From NCBI RefSeq assembly GCF_026107375.2, contig NZ_JAPCIA010000001.1, positions 496,001 through 560,000 of the forward strand: 64,000 nt of DNA, read 5' to 3'. A program made the translations under genes and the position numbers. A model generated the notes under the pieces. That model did not search any database and had not been told where the DNA came from. It worked only from the letters and a program-made list of their open reading frames with translations. This stretch comes from Sphingomonas sp. BT-65 (GTDB lineage Bacteria; Pseudomonadota; Alphaproteobacteria; Sphingomonadales; Sphingomonadaceae). Each line of letters opens with the position of its first letter. Position 1 is the stretch's first letter. This document shows positions 44,737 through 52,800 of the stretch, piece after piece.

Positions 44737-45009
44737 TCAGCGCACGGAACCGCGGCGCACCAGGTTGACGATCGCCAGCAGCACGACCGCGCCCAGGAAC
44801 GAGATCAGCAGCGAAGTGATGCTGAACGAACCTTGGGTGATCGTTCCGCCGCCGACCAGCGGCGTGATGAGAAGCCCTGCCAGCAACGCGCCGACGACCC
44901 CAACCACGATGTTGAGGAATAGGCCCTGCTGGGCATCGGTGCGCATGACGATGCTGGCCAGCCAGCCGAGCACGCCGCCCACGATAAGAAGCACGATGAG
45001 GTTGATCAT
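44737..45009 (-). CDS. GlsB/YeaQ/YmgE-family stress membrane protein
   Basis: 90 residues with three hydrophobic helices and the family pattern VLLIVGGVLGWLASIVMR, GLFLNIVVGVVGALLAGLL and a final LLISFLGAVVLLAIVNLVRR. Members are general-stress inner-membrane proteins of unknown action. A terminator follows it at 44687-44712. Confidence 0.9.
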   Translation of the reverse strand: MINLIVLLIVGGVLGWLASIVMRTDAQQGLFLNIVVGVVGALLAGLLITPLVGGGTITQGSFSITSLLISFLGAVVLLAIVNLVRRGSVR

Positions 45010-45117
45010 CCGTCGTCTCCCGCAATCCGGCTCGGCACTACCGAGTCATGCGGATATACGGTTGAAACGGCGGGACGTTCCGCCTGCGGACAATTTAGCC
45101 TGGGATAGGAAGCGGCG

Positions 45118-45642
45118 ATGGCGATCTATGCATTCGACGGCATCGAACCCTCCATCGACGCCGACGCCTGGATCGCGCCGAGCGCCGATGTGATCGGCGA
45201 CGCGCGCCTCGCGGCCGGCGCCAGCCTGTGGTTCGGCGCGGTCATCCGTGCCGACAACACGCCGATCATCGTCGGTGAGCGCAGCAACATCCAGGAAGGC
45301 GCGATGCTCCATTCCGATCCCGGTATCCCGCTCACCATCGGCGCCGACTGCACGATCGGCCATCACGCGATCCTGCACGGCTGCACGCTCGGCGACCGCG
45401 TGCTGGTCGGCATGGGCGCGATCGTCCTCAACCGCGCGGAGATCGGCGACGATTGCCTGATCGGCGCTGGCGCGCTCGTCACCGAGGGCAAGATCTTCCC
45501 GCCCGGGAGCCTGATCGTCGGCAGCCCGGCCCGCGCGGTGCGCGAGCTCGACGCTACGGCACGCGCCACCTTGCTCATCTCCGCACACAGCTACGCCGAT
45601 CGCCAGCGCCGCTTCCGCGCCGGCCTGACCCGCATCGACTAG
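45118..45642 (+). CDS. Gamma-class carbonic anhydrase-like protein (YrdA/CaiE type)
   Basis: 174 residues of left-handed beta-helix hexapeptide repeats ('VIVGERSNIQEGAMLHSD', 'TIGADCTIGHHAILHGCTLGD', 'VLVGMGAIVLNRAEIGDDCLIGAGALV'). Metal-site histidines are in MLHSD and GHHAILHG. This is the CA-like family that may be a carbonic anhydrase or an unknown transferase. The C-terminus has the usual amphipathic helix. Confidence 0.88.
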   Translation: MAIYAFDGIEPSIDADAWIAPSADVIGDARLAAGASLWFGAVIRADNTPIIVGERSNIQEGAMLHSDPGIPLTIGADCTIGHHAILHGCTLGDRVLVGMGAIVLNRAEIGDDCLIGAGALVTEGKIFPPGSLIVGSPARAVRELDATARATLLISAHSYADRQRRFRAGLTRID

Positions 45643-45726
45643 CGATTTCAAAGATCGGGTATGGCGATCCATGCCCGGTTGCGGTGCGCCGCTGGACAGG
45701 AACATCAGTTCGGGTATGAAACGCGA

Positions 45727-46731
45727 ATGGCCCTACCCGCACTCTTCGACCGCCTGCGCCTGCCCGTCATCGGCTCGCCGCTGTTCATCGTCTCCGGCCC
45801 CGAGCTGGTGATCGCCCAATGCAAGGCGGGGATCGTCGGCTCGTTCCCCGCGCTCAACGCGCGACCGCAGAGCCAGCTCGACGAATGGCTCCACCAGATC
45901 ACCGAGGAACTCGCGGCGTGGAACCGCGACAATCCGGGCCGCCCCGCCGCGCCCTACGCGGTCAACCAGATCGTCCACCGCTCGAACGACCGGCTCGAAG
46001 CCGACCTGACGACTTGCGCCAAGTGGCAGGTGCCGATCGTCATCACCTCACTGGGCGCGCAGGAGGCGGTCAACCAGGCGGTGCACGGCTGGGGCGGCAT
46101 CACGCTACATGACGTGATCAACGAGCGGTTCGCGCACAAGGCGGTGGAAAAGGGCGCCGACGGCCTGATCCTCGTCTGCACCGGCGCGGGCGGCCATGCC
46201 GGTCAGCTCAGCCCCTTCGCCTTCATCCAGGAAACACGATCGTGGTTCGACGGCCCGGTCATCCTCTCGGGCGCGATCGCCAATGGCGGGGCGATCCTTG
46301 CGGCGCAGGCGATGGGCGCCGACCTCGCCTATATCGGCTCCCCCTTCATCGCGACCGCGGAGGCCAATGCCGGCGAGGCCTATAAGAACGGCATCGTCGA
46401 GGGTTCGGCGTCGGATATCGTCTACACCAACCTCTTCACTGGCGTGCATGGCAACTATCTGCGCGCTTCGATCACGAGCGCCGGCCTCGACCCGGACAAT
46501 CTGCCCGTGAGCGATCCGAGCACGATGAACTTCGGCTCGGGCGGTAACCAGAAAGCCAAGGCATGGCGCGACATTTGGGGCTCGGGCCAGGGCATCGGCG
46601 CGGTCCACGCGGTGACCCCGGTCGCAGAATATGTCGACCGGCTGGACGGGGAGTATCGCGCGGCGCGCGCGCGAATCGCGTCGCTCCCCGAAGGCGGCTG
46701 GGCCGGGGCCGCGCTAGAAGGCGTGGGATAA
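45727..46731 (+). CDS. NAD(P)H-dependent flavin oxidoreductase / nitronate monooxygenase-like
   Basis: 334 residues from the ATG at 45727. TIM-barrel FMN enzyme of the 2-nitropropane dioxygenase family: 'LPVIGSPLFIVSGPELVIAQCKAGIVGSFPALN' opening in parts, 'ILVCTGAGGHAGQLSPFAFIQE' and 'VILSGAIANGGAILAAQAMGADLAYIGSPFIAT' for FMN phosphate. Natural substrate unknown. Its 3' end overlaps the convergent RcdA-like gene by 18 bases. Confidence 0.85.
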   Translation: MALPALFDRLRLPVIGSPLFIVSGPELVIAQCKAGIVGSFPALNARPQSQLDEWLHQITEELAAWNRDNPGRPAAPYAVNQIVHRSNDRLEADLTTCAKWQVPIVITSLGAQEAVNQAVHGWGGITLHDVINERFAHKAVEKGADGLILVCTGAGGHAGQLSPFAFIQETRSWFDGPVILSGAIANGGAILAAQAMGADLAYIGSPFIATAEANAGEAYKNGIVEGSASDIVYTNLFTGVHGNYLRASITSAGLDPDNLPVSDPSTMNFGSGGNQKAKAWRDIWGSGQGIGAVHAVTPVAEYVDRLDGEYRAARARIASLPEGGWAGAALEGVG

Positions 46732-47178
46732 GCGGTCGAGCATCCGCCGCGCCGGGCTGACCGGCACCGGCGCATCGTCGTCCTGAGTCGAGTCGATCCG
46801 CGCCACGCGGCGATACAGGTCCTGGCTCGCCGCGATCAGCCCCTGCGCGGCGAGCGGCATCGCGTCGAACGAAGCGCTGTCGGTCTCGGGTGCCTGGCCG
46901 AGCCGCCGCGACGGATCGAGCGCGTCGCCGAGCGCGATCTCCCCGGCATTCACCGCACGCTGGGTCAGCAGCCAGGCGATGACGTGCATCAGCCGCGTCG
47001 TCACCTTGAGCGACTCGCACGAGAAAACGACTCGCGTCATCGCATCGAGCGTATCCCGCTCGTCGCGCCCCATTTCGTCGAAATAGCCGCGCGCCTCGTC
47101 CGCCAGCAGCATCGCCTCGGTATAAAGCGAGTCGATCAGGCGCTGATGGATCTGCGCGGTAGTCTTGCCCCCAGTCAT
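46714..47178 (-). CDS. DUF1465 / RcdA-like protein
   Basis: 154 residues from the ATG at 47178. All-helical, with 'LIDSLYTEAMLLADEARGYFDEMG', 'YTR/VVFSCESLKVTTRLMHVIAWLLTQRAVNAGE' features of DUF1465. In Caulobacter the family member RcdA is an adaptor that helps ClpXP degrade the cell-cycle regulator CtrA. By analogy it may act in cell-cycle proteolysis here. The Caulobacter protein has a disordered tail; the tail here is short (RIDSTQDDDAPVPVSPARR). Confidence 0.8.
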   Translation of the reverse strand: MTGGKTTAQIHQRLIDSLYTEAMLLADEARGYFDEMGRDERDTLDAMTRVVFSCESLKVTTRLMHVIAWLLTQRAVNAGEIALGDALDPSRRLGQAPETDSASFDAMPLAAQGLIAASQDLYRRVARIDSTQDDDAPVPVSPARRMLDRLSHAF

Positions 47179-47270
47179 AATGAGCAACGCTGACAGAAAC
47201 CTCCCGAGAGCGGAATAGCCAATCCGCGCAAGGCGATGTCCCAAAGCGATGCGCTGTGGATAGCGCAGGC

Positions 47271-47468
47271 TCAAGCGATGATGTCAGGGATCAGCCGGTC
47301 CTCGAGCATCGAGATCTCGTCGCGCAGCCGCAGCTTGCGTTTCTTGAGCCGCGCGATCTGGAGCTGGTCCGGCGCATTGCCGCTCGCCAGCGCCTCGATC
47401 GCCGCGTCAAGATCGCGATGCTCGATGCGCAGCAGTTCGAGGCGGCGCAGAATCTCGGTCTCGTCCAT
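47271..47468 (-). CDS. YdcH-like DUF465 protein (first)
   Basis: 65 residues from the ATG at 47468. A helical hairpin with 'LRIEHRDLDAAIEALASGNAPDQLQIARLKKRKLRLRDEI', the DUF465 pattern (D-L-D near residue 17, LKKRKLRLKD near 45). Function unknown. A second gene of the same family is divergent, 171 bases away. Confidence 0.85.
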   Translation of the reverse strand: MDETEILRRLELLRIEHRDLDAAIEALASGNAPDQLQIARLKKRKLRLRDEISMLEDRLIPDIIA

Positions 47469-47639
47469 CACGCCACCCCATCCCCGGGCCATCCCCGGCA
47501 TCCGTCATCCGGACCGGCCGGATCGGCCTGTCGCAGTTCGCCGTTGCCCCGTCGATGCCGTGATTCGCAAGGGGCGACAAGCGCCGCGAATCGTGATTTA
47601 CTCCTTGATCCCCCAACCCTGAGCAGGAGGATTGCTTCC

Positions 47640-47795
47640 ATGCAAAACGCGCATCTCTCGGCACTCGCGGCCAAGCACGCGACTCTCGATCGCAGGATCA
47701 GCGCCGAGTCGCAACGGCCCCTTCCCGATCAGATGATCATCGCCGACCTGAAGCGCCAGAAGCTCCGCGTAAAGGAGGAAATCGCGCACCTGTAA
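47640..47795 (+). CDS. YdcH-like DUF465 protein (second)
   Basis: 51 residues from the ATG at 47640, preceded by AGGAGG at about eight bases. The sequence 'LAAKHATLDRRISAESQRPLPDQMIIADLKRQKLRVKEEI' matches DUF465. It is too short for many gene finders but has a good ribosome-binding site. Paralogue of the divergent 65-residue gene. Confidence 0.85.
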   Translation: MQNAHLSALAAKHATLDRRISAESQRPLPDQMIIADLKRQKLRVKEEIAHL

Positions 47796-47811
47796 AGCGC
47801 GCTGTCACGGT

Positions 47812-47837
47812 GTCGCCCTGGCGCCCGCCAGGGTGAC
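47812..47837. terminator. Strong hairpin between convergent genes
   Basis: CCCTGGCG (47816-47823) pairs with CGCCAGGG (47826-47833), extended by GTCG/TGAC to 12 pairs (one G-T). It lies 17 bases after the second DUF465 gene and before the end of the convergent PilZ gene. No U-tract follows on either strand, so it may end transcription weakly or protect RNA ends. Confidence 0.5.
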
Positions 47838-47881
47838 GCCCTAGCGACTCGCCGGTTGTTCAATACCGGCAAGCACGCACA

Positions 47882-48283
47882 TCATTTTCGAAAGAGCGGA
47901 CGGGACGGCGGCGGCGCGGTCTCCGTGGCCTTTGCATAACGCGGCGTCCGGGTGCCGTTTCCAACCGGCTTGCGCGCGGACATCGGGTCGATCTCGCGGT
48001 CGAACGCGATCCCGATCCGGCCCTCCGCCGACCAGGCAATTCGCCCACCGATCCAGCCCACGCCGCGCACATCGACCTGGACGCGCGTGCCGGTGGTCAC
48101 CGGCTCGGCATATTCCGCCATCAGCCCGCCGGAGGAGAGATTGCGGACCCGCACCGTCACTTCCGGCTCGTCGTCGATGCGCAGCTGCGCGGAGAGCAGC
48201 AGGCTGTCGCGCGAGCCGCTGCGCTGGCTCGACGGATCGTCGCTGGTAATGGCGTTCAGGGGGTTGTTGGAAAACTGGTCCAT
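47882..48283 (-). CDS. PilZ-domain protein
   Basis: 133 residues. PilZ features: an R-x-x-x-R-like start 'SQRSGSRDSLLLSAQLRID' and 'RVRNLSSGGLMAEYAEPV' matching the D/N-x-S-x-x-G motif, then strands 'GTRVQVDVRGVGWIGGRIAWSAEGRIGIAFD'. PilZ domains bind cyclic-di-GMP; the first arginine motif here is spread out (R..GSR), so binding is not certain. The tail is Pro/Arg-rich. Confidence 0.85.
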   Translation of the reverse strand: MDQFSNNPLNAITSDDPSSQRSGSRDSLLLSAQLRIDDEPEVTVRVRNLSSGGLMAEYAEPVTTGTRVQVDVRGVGWIGGRIAWSAEGRIGIAFDREIDPMSARKPVGNGTRTPRYAKATETAPPPSRPLFRK

Positions 48284-48374
48284 CTGCCGCTCTGCAATTC
48301 ACCTGCGCGCGGATTAGAGCAGGTAGGGCTATCCAAAGCGTTAATCGGCGCGGCGATTCGCAGCCATTCCGGCG

Positions 48375-48839
48375 CTATTCGTCGCGCGAAACCTTTTCGT
48401 TGCGCTCGTGACGTTCCTGCGCCTCGACGGTCATCGTCGCGATCGGCCGCGCTTCGAGGCGGCCGAGGCTGATCGGCTCGCCGGTCACTTCGCAATAGCC
48501 GTATTCGCCATCCTCGATCCGGCGCAACGCCGCATCGATCTTGGCGATCAGCTTGCGCTGGCGATCGCGCGTGCGCAGCTCGATCGACCAGTCGGTCTCG
48601 CTCGACGCGCGGTCGGTGAGGTCCGCCTCGCGCAGCGAATCAACCTGGAGCTGCGAGAGCGTGCCCGCGGCCTCGCGATGGATCGCGTCCTTCCAGGCGA
48701 GCAGCTTCTCGCGGAAATACTGGAGCTGGCGCGGGTTCATGAAGGGCTCGTCGGCGCTCGGCCGATAGCCATCGGGCAGATCATTGGCCGCCGGCGGGGC
48801 CTTTTCGGGGTCGTCGCGATGCTCGTAAACCGTCGCCAT
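48375..48839 (-). CDS. dksA: DksA-family transcription regulator with one zinc-site cysteine
   Basis: 154 residues from the ATG at 48839. The coiled-coil tip is intact (residues ~45-110, with 'DLTDRASSETDWSIELRTRDRQRKLIAKIDAALRRI' in parts; D-x-x-D-R-A-S is the tip motif). The C-terminal zinc-finger region 'YGYCEVTGEPISLGRLEARPIATM' has only one cysteine. The protein binds the RNA polymerase secondary channel and works with ppGpp. Loss of zinc cysteines is typical of some alphaproteobacterial DksA proteins. Confidence 0.9.
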   Translation of the reverse strand: MATVYEHRDDPEKAPPAANDLPDGYRPSADEPFMNPRQLQYFREKLLAWKDAIHREAAGTLSQLQVDSLREADLTDRASSETDWSIELRTRDRQRKLIAKIDAALRRIEDGEYGYCEVTGEPISLGRLEARPIATMTVEAQERHERNEKVSRDE

Positions 48840-49020
48840 GCCACTCTCCACACCGGACTGCGACGGCAATGCCTATCGAAATCCGACTTTTGCCCGACGG
48901 CGCTATAGGGAGGTGCGCCCGGCTCCACAAGCGTCCGAATCCACAGATTCAAGCGCCAAGCCGTTCTTGCTGTGGAGGAAATTGCGCGAGACTGAACCAA
49001 CCCGCACACTGACGTTCATA

Positions 49021-49145
49021 TTAACCATATTCGTTAAGTAAAACGCGGGGCATTCAGCAAGATTTGTCCCTCTGCGGAACATTAACCATGTTGCGGCTGG
49101 CTGAGTGAGACAAAAACTCCCGCAACGATACCAAAGCATGGTTAA
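49021..49145. promoter_or_regulatory. Cluster of three TTAACCAT octamers, CtrA-like
   Basis: TTAACCAT occurs at 49021-49028 and 49082-49089 on the plus strand and at 49138-49145 on the minus strand, within an AT-rich 411-base gap (48840-49250) between divergent dksA and the serine-rich protein gene. TTAACC is the CtrA half-site in Caulobacter and relatives. The same gap must hold the promoters of both genes. A TTAA-N7-TTAA full site is absent. No other structure is obvious in this gap. Confidence 0.5.
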
Positions 49146-49250
49146 CGCCATTGCGCTTAATAGTTTGTTCTGCACTTTCTGGGCATGAGCCTGTGCAGGC
49201 GCTGCATCATGCAGCATCGGGGCAGCCTCTGGGGATAAGAGAGAACGACC

Positions 49251-50231
49251 ATGTCGGTTCGGATGGCCTTGGCGAAATTGTGCGCATGTGCATGCGGCGG
49301 CGCCGTGATCGGCGGCGGCGCGGTGCATGTCGCCGAATCCCGTGCTGAACGCACCTATATGTCCAAGCAGGCGGTGGCGAAGAAGCGCGTGATCACCAAG
49401 CGGGTGGTCAAGCGGCCGCTCCGCAAGCGGATCGTGCGGCGCACCGTCACCACCACGGCGCAGTGCCAGCCCCAGGTCGTCACGGTCACCACGCAGGGCG
49501 CGCCCGTTCCCCTGCCCCCGCCCGTCTACGCGGCCGAGATGCCCGCGGTCGGCGGCGGTGGCGGCGGCGCGGCGGCTGCGACCGGCGGCGGCTTCGGCGG
49601 CGGTGGCGGTTTCGGCGGCGGCTTCTTCGCGGGCGGCTTCTTCGGCGGTTCGGGCGGCGGTTCGAGCAGCGGCGGGATCGTGATCTCGTCGACCTCGTCC
49701 TCCTCGGGCGGTTCGACCAGCACCTCGGGCGGTTCGACCTCCTCCGCCTCGGGTGGCTCGGGTGGTTCATCGACCTCAACCTCGACCGGCGGCGTGTCGA
49801 GCACGAGCACCTCCTCGACGGGCGGTTCGTCCTCATCCACCTCGTCGGCGTCGGGCGGTTCGTCGGGCAACGTCTCGACCTCCGCCTCGTCCTCAGGCGA
49901 TGTTTCATCCTCGTCGAGCGGCAACGTGTCGACCTCGACCTCGTCGAGCTCGTCGGGCAATGTTTCGACCTCGACGTCCACCTCGGCCTCCTCGTCGGGC
50001 GACGTCTCGTCGTCGACCTCGAGCGGCTGGAGCACGTCGAGCGGCTGGAGCAGCACGTCGTCGACCAGCACCTCGACCTCGACATCGAGTGGTTCCACCG
50101 GCTCGTCGGGCGGACCCGATCCGGTTCCGGCGCCGCCGATGGTGCTGCTGTTCGGTGCAGCCGCCGCGGCCCTGGTTGCGCGCAAGCGCTTCCAGAACCG
50201 CAAGGCGAAGGACGCGGCCCCGGCCGAGTAA
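49251..50231 (+). CDS. Serine/glycine-rich cell-surface protein with PEP-CTERM-like end
   Basis: 326 residues. The N-terminal 35 residues hold a hydrophobic Ala/Gly stretch, possibly a signal; then a basic segment with repeated Val-Lys-Arg (KKRVITKRVVKRPLRKRIVRR). Residues ~105-150 are Gly/Phe-rich, ~150-285 nearly all Ser, Thr and Gly. The C-terminus has PDPVPAPPMVLLFGAAAAALVARKRF: a Pro-rich motif, one membrane helix and an Arg-Lys cluster, the plan of PEP-CTERM exosortase substrates with Ala-Pro instead of Glu-Pro. It is probably secreted, glycosylated and sorted to the cell surface. Confidence 0.75.
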   Translation: MSVRMALAKLCACACGGAVIGGGAVHVAESRAERTYMSKQAVAKKRVITKRVVKRPLRKRIVRRTVTTTAQCQPQVVTVTTQGAPVPLPPPVYAAEMPAVGGGGGGAAAATGGGFGGGGGFGGGFFAGGFFGGSGGGSSSGGIVISSTSSSSGGSTSTSGGSTSSASGGSGGSSTSTSTGGVSSTSTSSTGGSSSSTSSASGGSSGNVSTSASSSGDVSSSSSGNVSTSTSSSSSGNVSTSTSTSASSSGDVSSSTSSGWSTSSGWSSTSSTSTSTSTSSGSTGSSGGPDPVPAPPMVLLFGAAAAALVARKRFQNRKAKDAAPAE

Positions 50232-50675
50232 CTATCCGGCGGCGACCAGCGCCGCTTCGATTTCCGGAATCGTATGGCGGGTGAGATCCTTGTCGATCTC
50301 GCCCGCCAGTCGTTCCTCGACCTCCTTGTGATAGTGCCGGCGCAGCTCGCCCAGCGTCCTGGGCGGCGCAATGACGATCAGCGACTCGAAATCATTGTTC
50401 AGCGCCCGCGCCCTGAGCAGGTCCGCGGTGTCGGCCGCGAACCGGTCTTCCTCGAGCTGATGGAAGTCGGCTTCCTCATAGGCGCTGCGGCCATCACCGA
50501 CGCTCGAGAAGGCACGCCCCGGAGCATCGGTCTTCTGCTCGCCATTCGCCGGATTCGCCTGCACGCGCTTGCGCTCGACCTGGAGGTTGGGATGCACCGC
50601 ATCGCCCTCGTTCCTCAGGAACAGCATCTTGCGGCCGTCGGCGACCACGACAAAGGCGTTGTGCGGAACCTGCAT
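50232..50675 (-). CDS. 'Host attachment' family protein
   Basis: 147 residues. '[21 protein letters not shown]', '[25 protein letters not shown]' and '[25 protein letters not shown]' fit the family called protein required for attachment to host cells, which is spread through free-living proteobacteria. The fold resembles archaeal release factor eRF1-like domains; real role unknown. Convergent with the serine-rich gene: the stops abut. Confidence 0.85.
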   Translation of the reverse strand: MQVPHNAFVVVADGRKMLFLRNEGDAVHPNLQVERKRVQANPANGEQKTDAPGRAFSSVGDGRSAYEEADFHQLEEDRFAADTADLLRARALNNDFESLIVIAPPRTLGELRRHYHKEVEERLAGEIDKDLTRHTIPEIEAALVAAG

Positions 50676-50764
50676 CGCTCATCTCCTCATTTGTTGCGGA
50701 GGGGAACGCACAGGATGCGGAGCGGGTTGCGCCCGCCCGGCCGCCCCGCCATAGCCTGCGCGCC

Positions 50765-52039
50765 ATGCACGACATCCGCCTGATCCGCGAAAATCCCGAA
50801 GCTTTCGATGCGGCGCTGGTCCGCCGGGGCGGCGAGCCGGAATCCGCCACTCTGGTCGCGCTCGACGAGGCGCGCCGCACGCTCACCACGCGCCAGCAGG
50901 AGGCGCAGGCCCGCCGCAACGACCTGTCGAAGCAGGTCGGCCAGGCCAAGGCCGCGAAGGACGAAAAGCGTGCGCAAGAGCTGATGGCCGAGGTCGCGAA
51001 CCTCAAGGACGAGCTCGAAGCGCTCACCCTCTCGCAAGGGGCCGCGGACGAAGCGCTCAAGGTGGCGCTCTCCGCCATCCCTAACCTTCCCGCCGCGGAT
51101 GTCCCCGACGGTGTGGACGAGGAAGAGAACCAGCTCGTCCACACCGTCGGCACCCAGCCCAGCTTTGCCTTCGAGCCGAAGGAACACGACAGCTTCGGCC
51201 CCGCGCTGGGCCTCGATTTCGAGACCGGTGCGCTACTCTCCGGCGCGCGCTTCACCCTCGTCCGCGGCCATGCGGCGAAGCTCGCCCGCGCGCTCGGCCA
51301 GTTCATGCTCGACACGCTGACGATCGAGCACGGCTATGAGGAGGTAAACCCGCCGCTGCTGGTGCGCGACGAGGCGGTCTACGGCACCGGCCAGCTGCCC
51401 AAGTTCGCCGAGGACCTGTTCCGCACTACCGACGGCCGCTGGCTGATCCCGACCGCCGAGGTCAGCCTCACCAACATCGTGCGCGAGCAGATCCTCGCCG
51501 CCGATGCGCTGCCGCTGCGCTTCACCGCGCTCACCCCCTGCTTCCGCTCGGAGGCGGGCGCCGCGGGGCGCGACACGCGCGGCTATATCCGCCAGCACCA
51601 GTTCGACAAGGTCGAGATGGTCTCGATCGTCACCCCCGAGACGTCCGAAGCGGAGCACGAGCGCATGACCGCCTGTGCCGAGGATGTGCTGACCCGGCTC
51701 GGCCTCGCCTTCCGCCGCATGAAGCTCTGCGCCGGCGACATGGGGTTCAGCGCCGCACGGACTTATGACCTCGAAGTGTGGCTGCCCGGTCAGGGCCGCT
51801 ATCGCGAGATCTCGTCCTGCTCGACCTGCACCGACTTCCAGGCGCGCCGCATGAACGCGCGCTACCGGGCCGAGGGCGGCAAGCCCGCCTTCGTCCACAC
51901 GCTCAACGGCTCGGGCCTCGCGGTCGGCCGCACGCTCGTCGCGGTGCTGGAGAACTACCAGCAGGAAGACGGCTCGGTCGCGGTGCCGGAGGTGCTCCAG
52001 CCCTATCTGCGCGGCCTCAACCGCCTTGAGCCGGCATGA
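50765..52039 (+). CDS. serS: Seryl-tRNA synthetase
   Basis: 424 residues. N-terminal coiled-coil arm ([20 protein letters not shown], then helices to ~110), then class II motifs: motif 2 [24 protein letters not shown] and motif 3 [21 protein letters not shown]. It charges tRNA-Ser in the cytosol. Overlaps surE by four bases, the start of a serS-surE-M23 operon common in alphaproteobacteria. Confidence 0.98.
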   Translation: MHDIRLIRENPEAFDAALVRRGGEPESATLVALDEARRTLTTRQQEAQARRNDLSKQVGQAKAAKDEKRAQELMAEVANLKDELEALTLSQGAADEALKVALSAIPNLPAADVPDGVDEEENQLVHTVGTQPSFAFEPKEHDSFGPALGLDFETGALLSGARFTLVRGHAAKLARALGQFMLDTLTIEHGYEEVNPPLLVRDEAVYGTGQLPKFAEDLFRTTDGRWLIPTAEVSLTNIVREQILAADALPLRFTALTPCFRSEAGAAGRDTRGYIRQHQFDKVEMVSIVTPETSEAEHERMTACAEDVLTRLGLAFRRMKLCAGDMGFSAARTYDLEVWLPGQGRYREISSCSTCTDFQARRMNARYRAEGGKPAFVHTLNGSGLAVGRTLVAVLENYQQEDGSVAVPEVLQPYLRGLNRLEPA

Positions 52040-52800
52040 GAATCCTCCTCACCAACGACGACGGCGTCCACGCCCGCGGGCTCGAGGTGCTTGAGCGCAT
52101 CGCCCGCACCCTCTCCGACGACATCACCATCGTCGCCCCGCTCGAGGAGCAGTCGGGCAAGGGCCGCTCGCTCTCGCTCACCGAGCCGGTGCGCCTGCGC
52201 AAGTTCGGCGAGCGCCGCTTCGCCGTCACCGGCACCCCGACCGACGCGGTGATGATGGCGCTGGCGCAGATCATGAAGGACGCCAAGCCTGACCTCGTCC
52301 TCTCCGGCGTCAATCGCGGCGCCAACCTCGCCGAGGACGTCAGCTACTCCGGCACCGTCTCCGCCGCGATGGAGGGTGCGCTCGCCGGCATCCGCTCGAT
52401 CGCGCTGAGCCAGCGCTACGCCGACCTCGCGCCGGGCGAGCGCGTGAGCTTCGACGCCGCCGAGCAATGGGGCGAGCGCGTGCTGCGTCCCCTGCTCGAC
52501 GCCGATTGGGCGCCGCGCACGCTGATGAACATCAACTTCCCGCCCATTCCGGCGAGCGAGGTCGCTGGGATCAAGCCGGTCAACCAGGGTCTGCGCGACT
52601 ATGGCCGGCTCAAGCTCGACAAGCGCACCGACCCGCGCGGTTTCGACTATTACTGGTTTGGGCTCGGCCGCGTCCCCTACACGCCGCTCGCCGATACCGA
52701 TCTCGAGGCGATCGAGCAGGGCTACATCACTGTAACCCCGCTGCATTTGGACCTGACGCATCGTGAATCGCTTGATATGCTGGCCCGCGTTTATGGTTAA
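52036..52800 (+). CDS. surE: 5'/3'-nucleotidase SurE
   Basis: 254 residues. Starts with the metal site [18 protein letters not shown]; other motifs are [15 protein letters not shown], '[27 protein letters not shown]' in parts and NINFP. It hydrolyses nucleoside monophosphates in stationary phase. ATG overlaps the serS TGA; its TAA overlaps the next start (TAATG). Confidence 0.97.
   Translation: MRILLTNDDGVHARGLEVLERIARTLSDDITIVAPLEEQSGKGRSLSLTEPVRLRKFGERRFAVTGTPTDAVMMALAQIMKDAKPDLVLSGVNRGANLAEDVSYSGTVSAAMEGALAGIRSIALSQRYADLAPGERVSFDAAEQWGERVLRPLLDADWAPRTLMNINFPPIPASEVAGIKPVNQGLRDYGRLKLDKRTDPRGFDYYWFGLGRVPYTPLADTDLEAIEQGYITVTPLHLDLTHRESLDMLARVYG

Noticed and set aside
47585..47605. GTGATTTACTCC before the second DUF465 gene as another DAHP-synthase operator
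   Set aside because: Only one half resembles TTTACCC and no GGGTRAR partner follows at five bases.
49021..49038. TTAACCATATTCGTTAA as a full CtrA site
   Set aside because: The spacing between TTAA units is nine, not seven, so only the half-sites are reported.
49526..50371. 281-codon Glu/Pro/Asp-rich frame opposite the serine-rich gene
   Set aside because: It is the complement of the Ser/Gly repeat codons; low complexity, and the plus-strand gene has a signal and sorting end.
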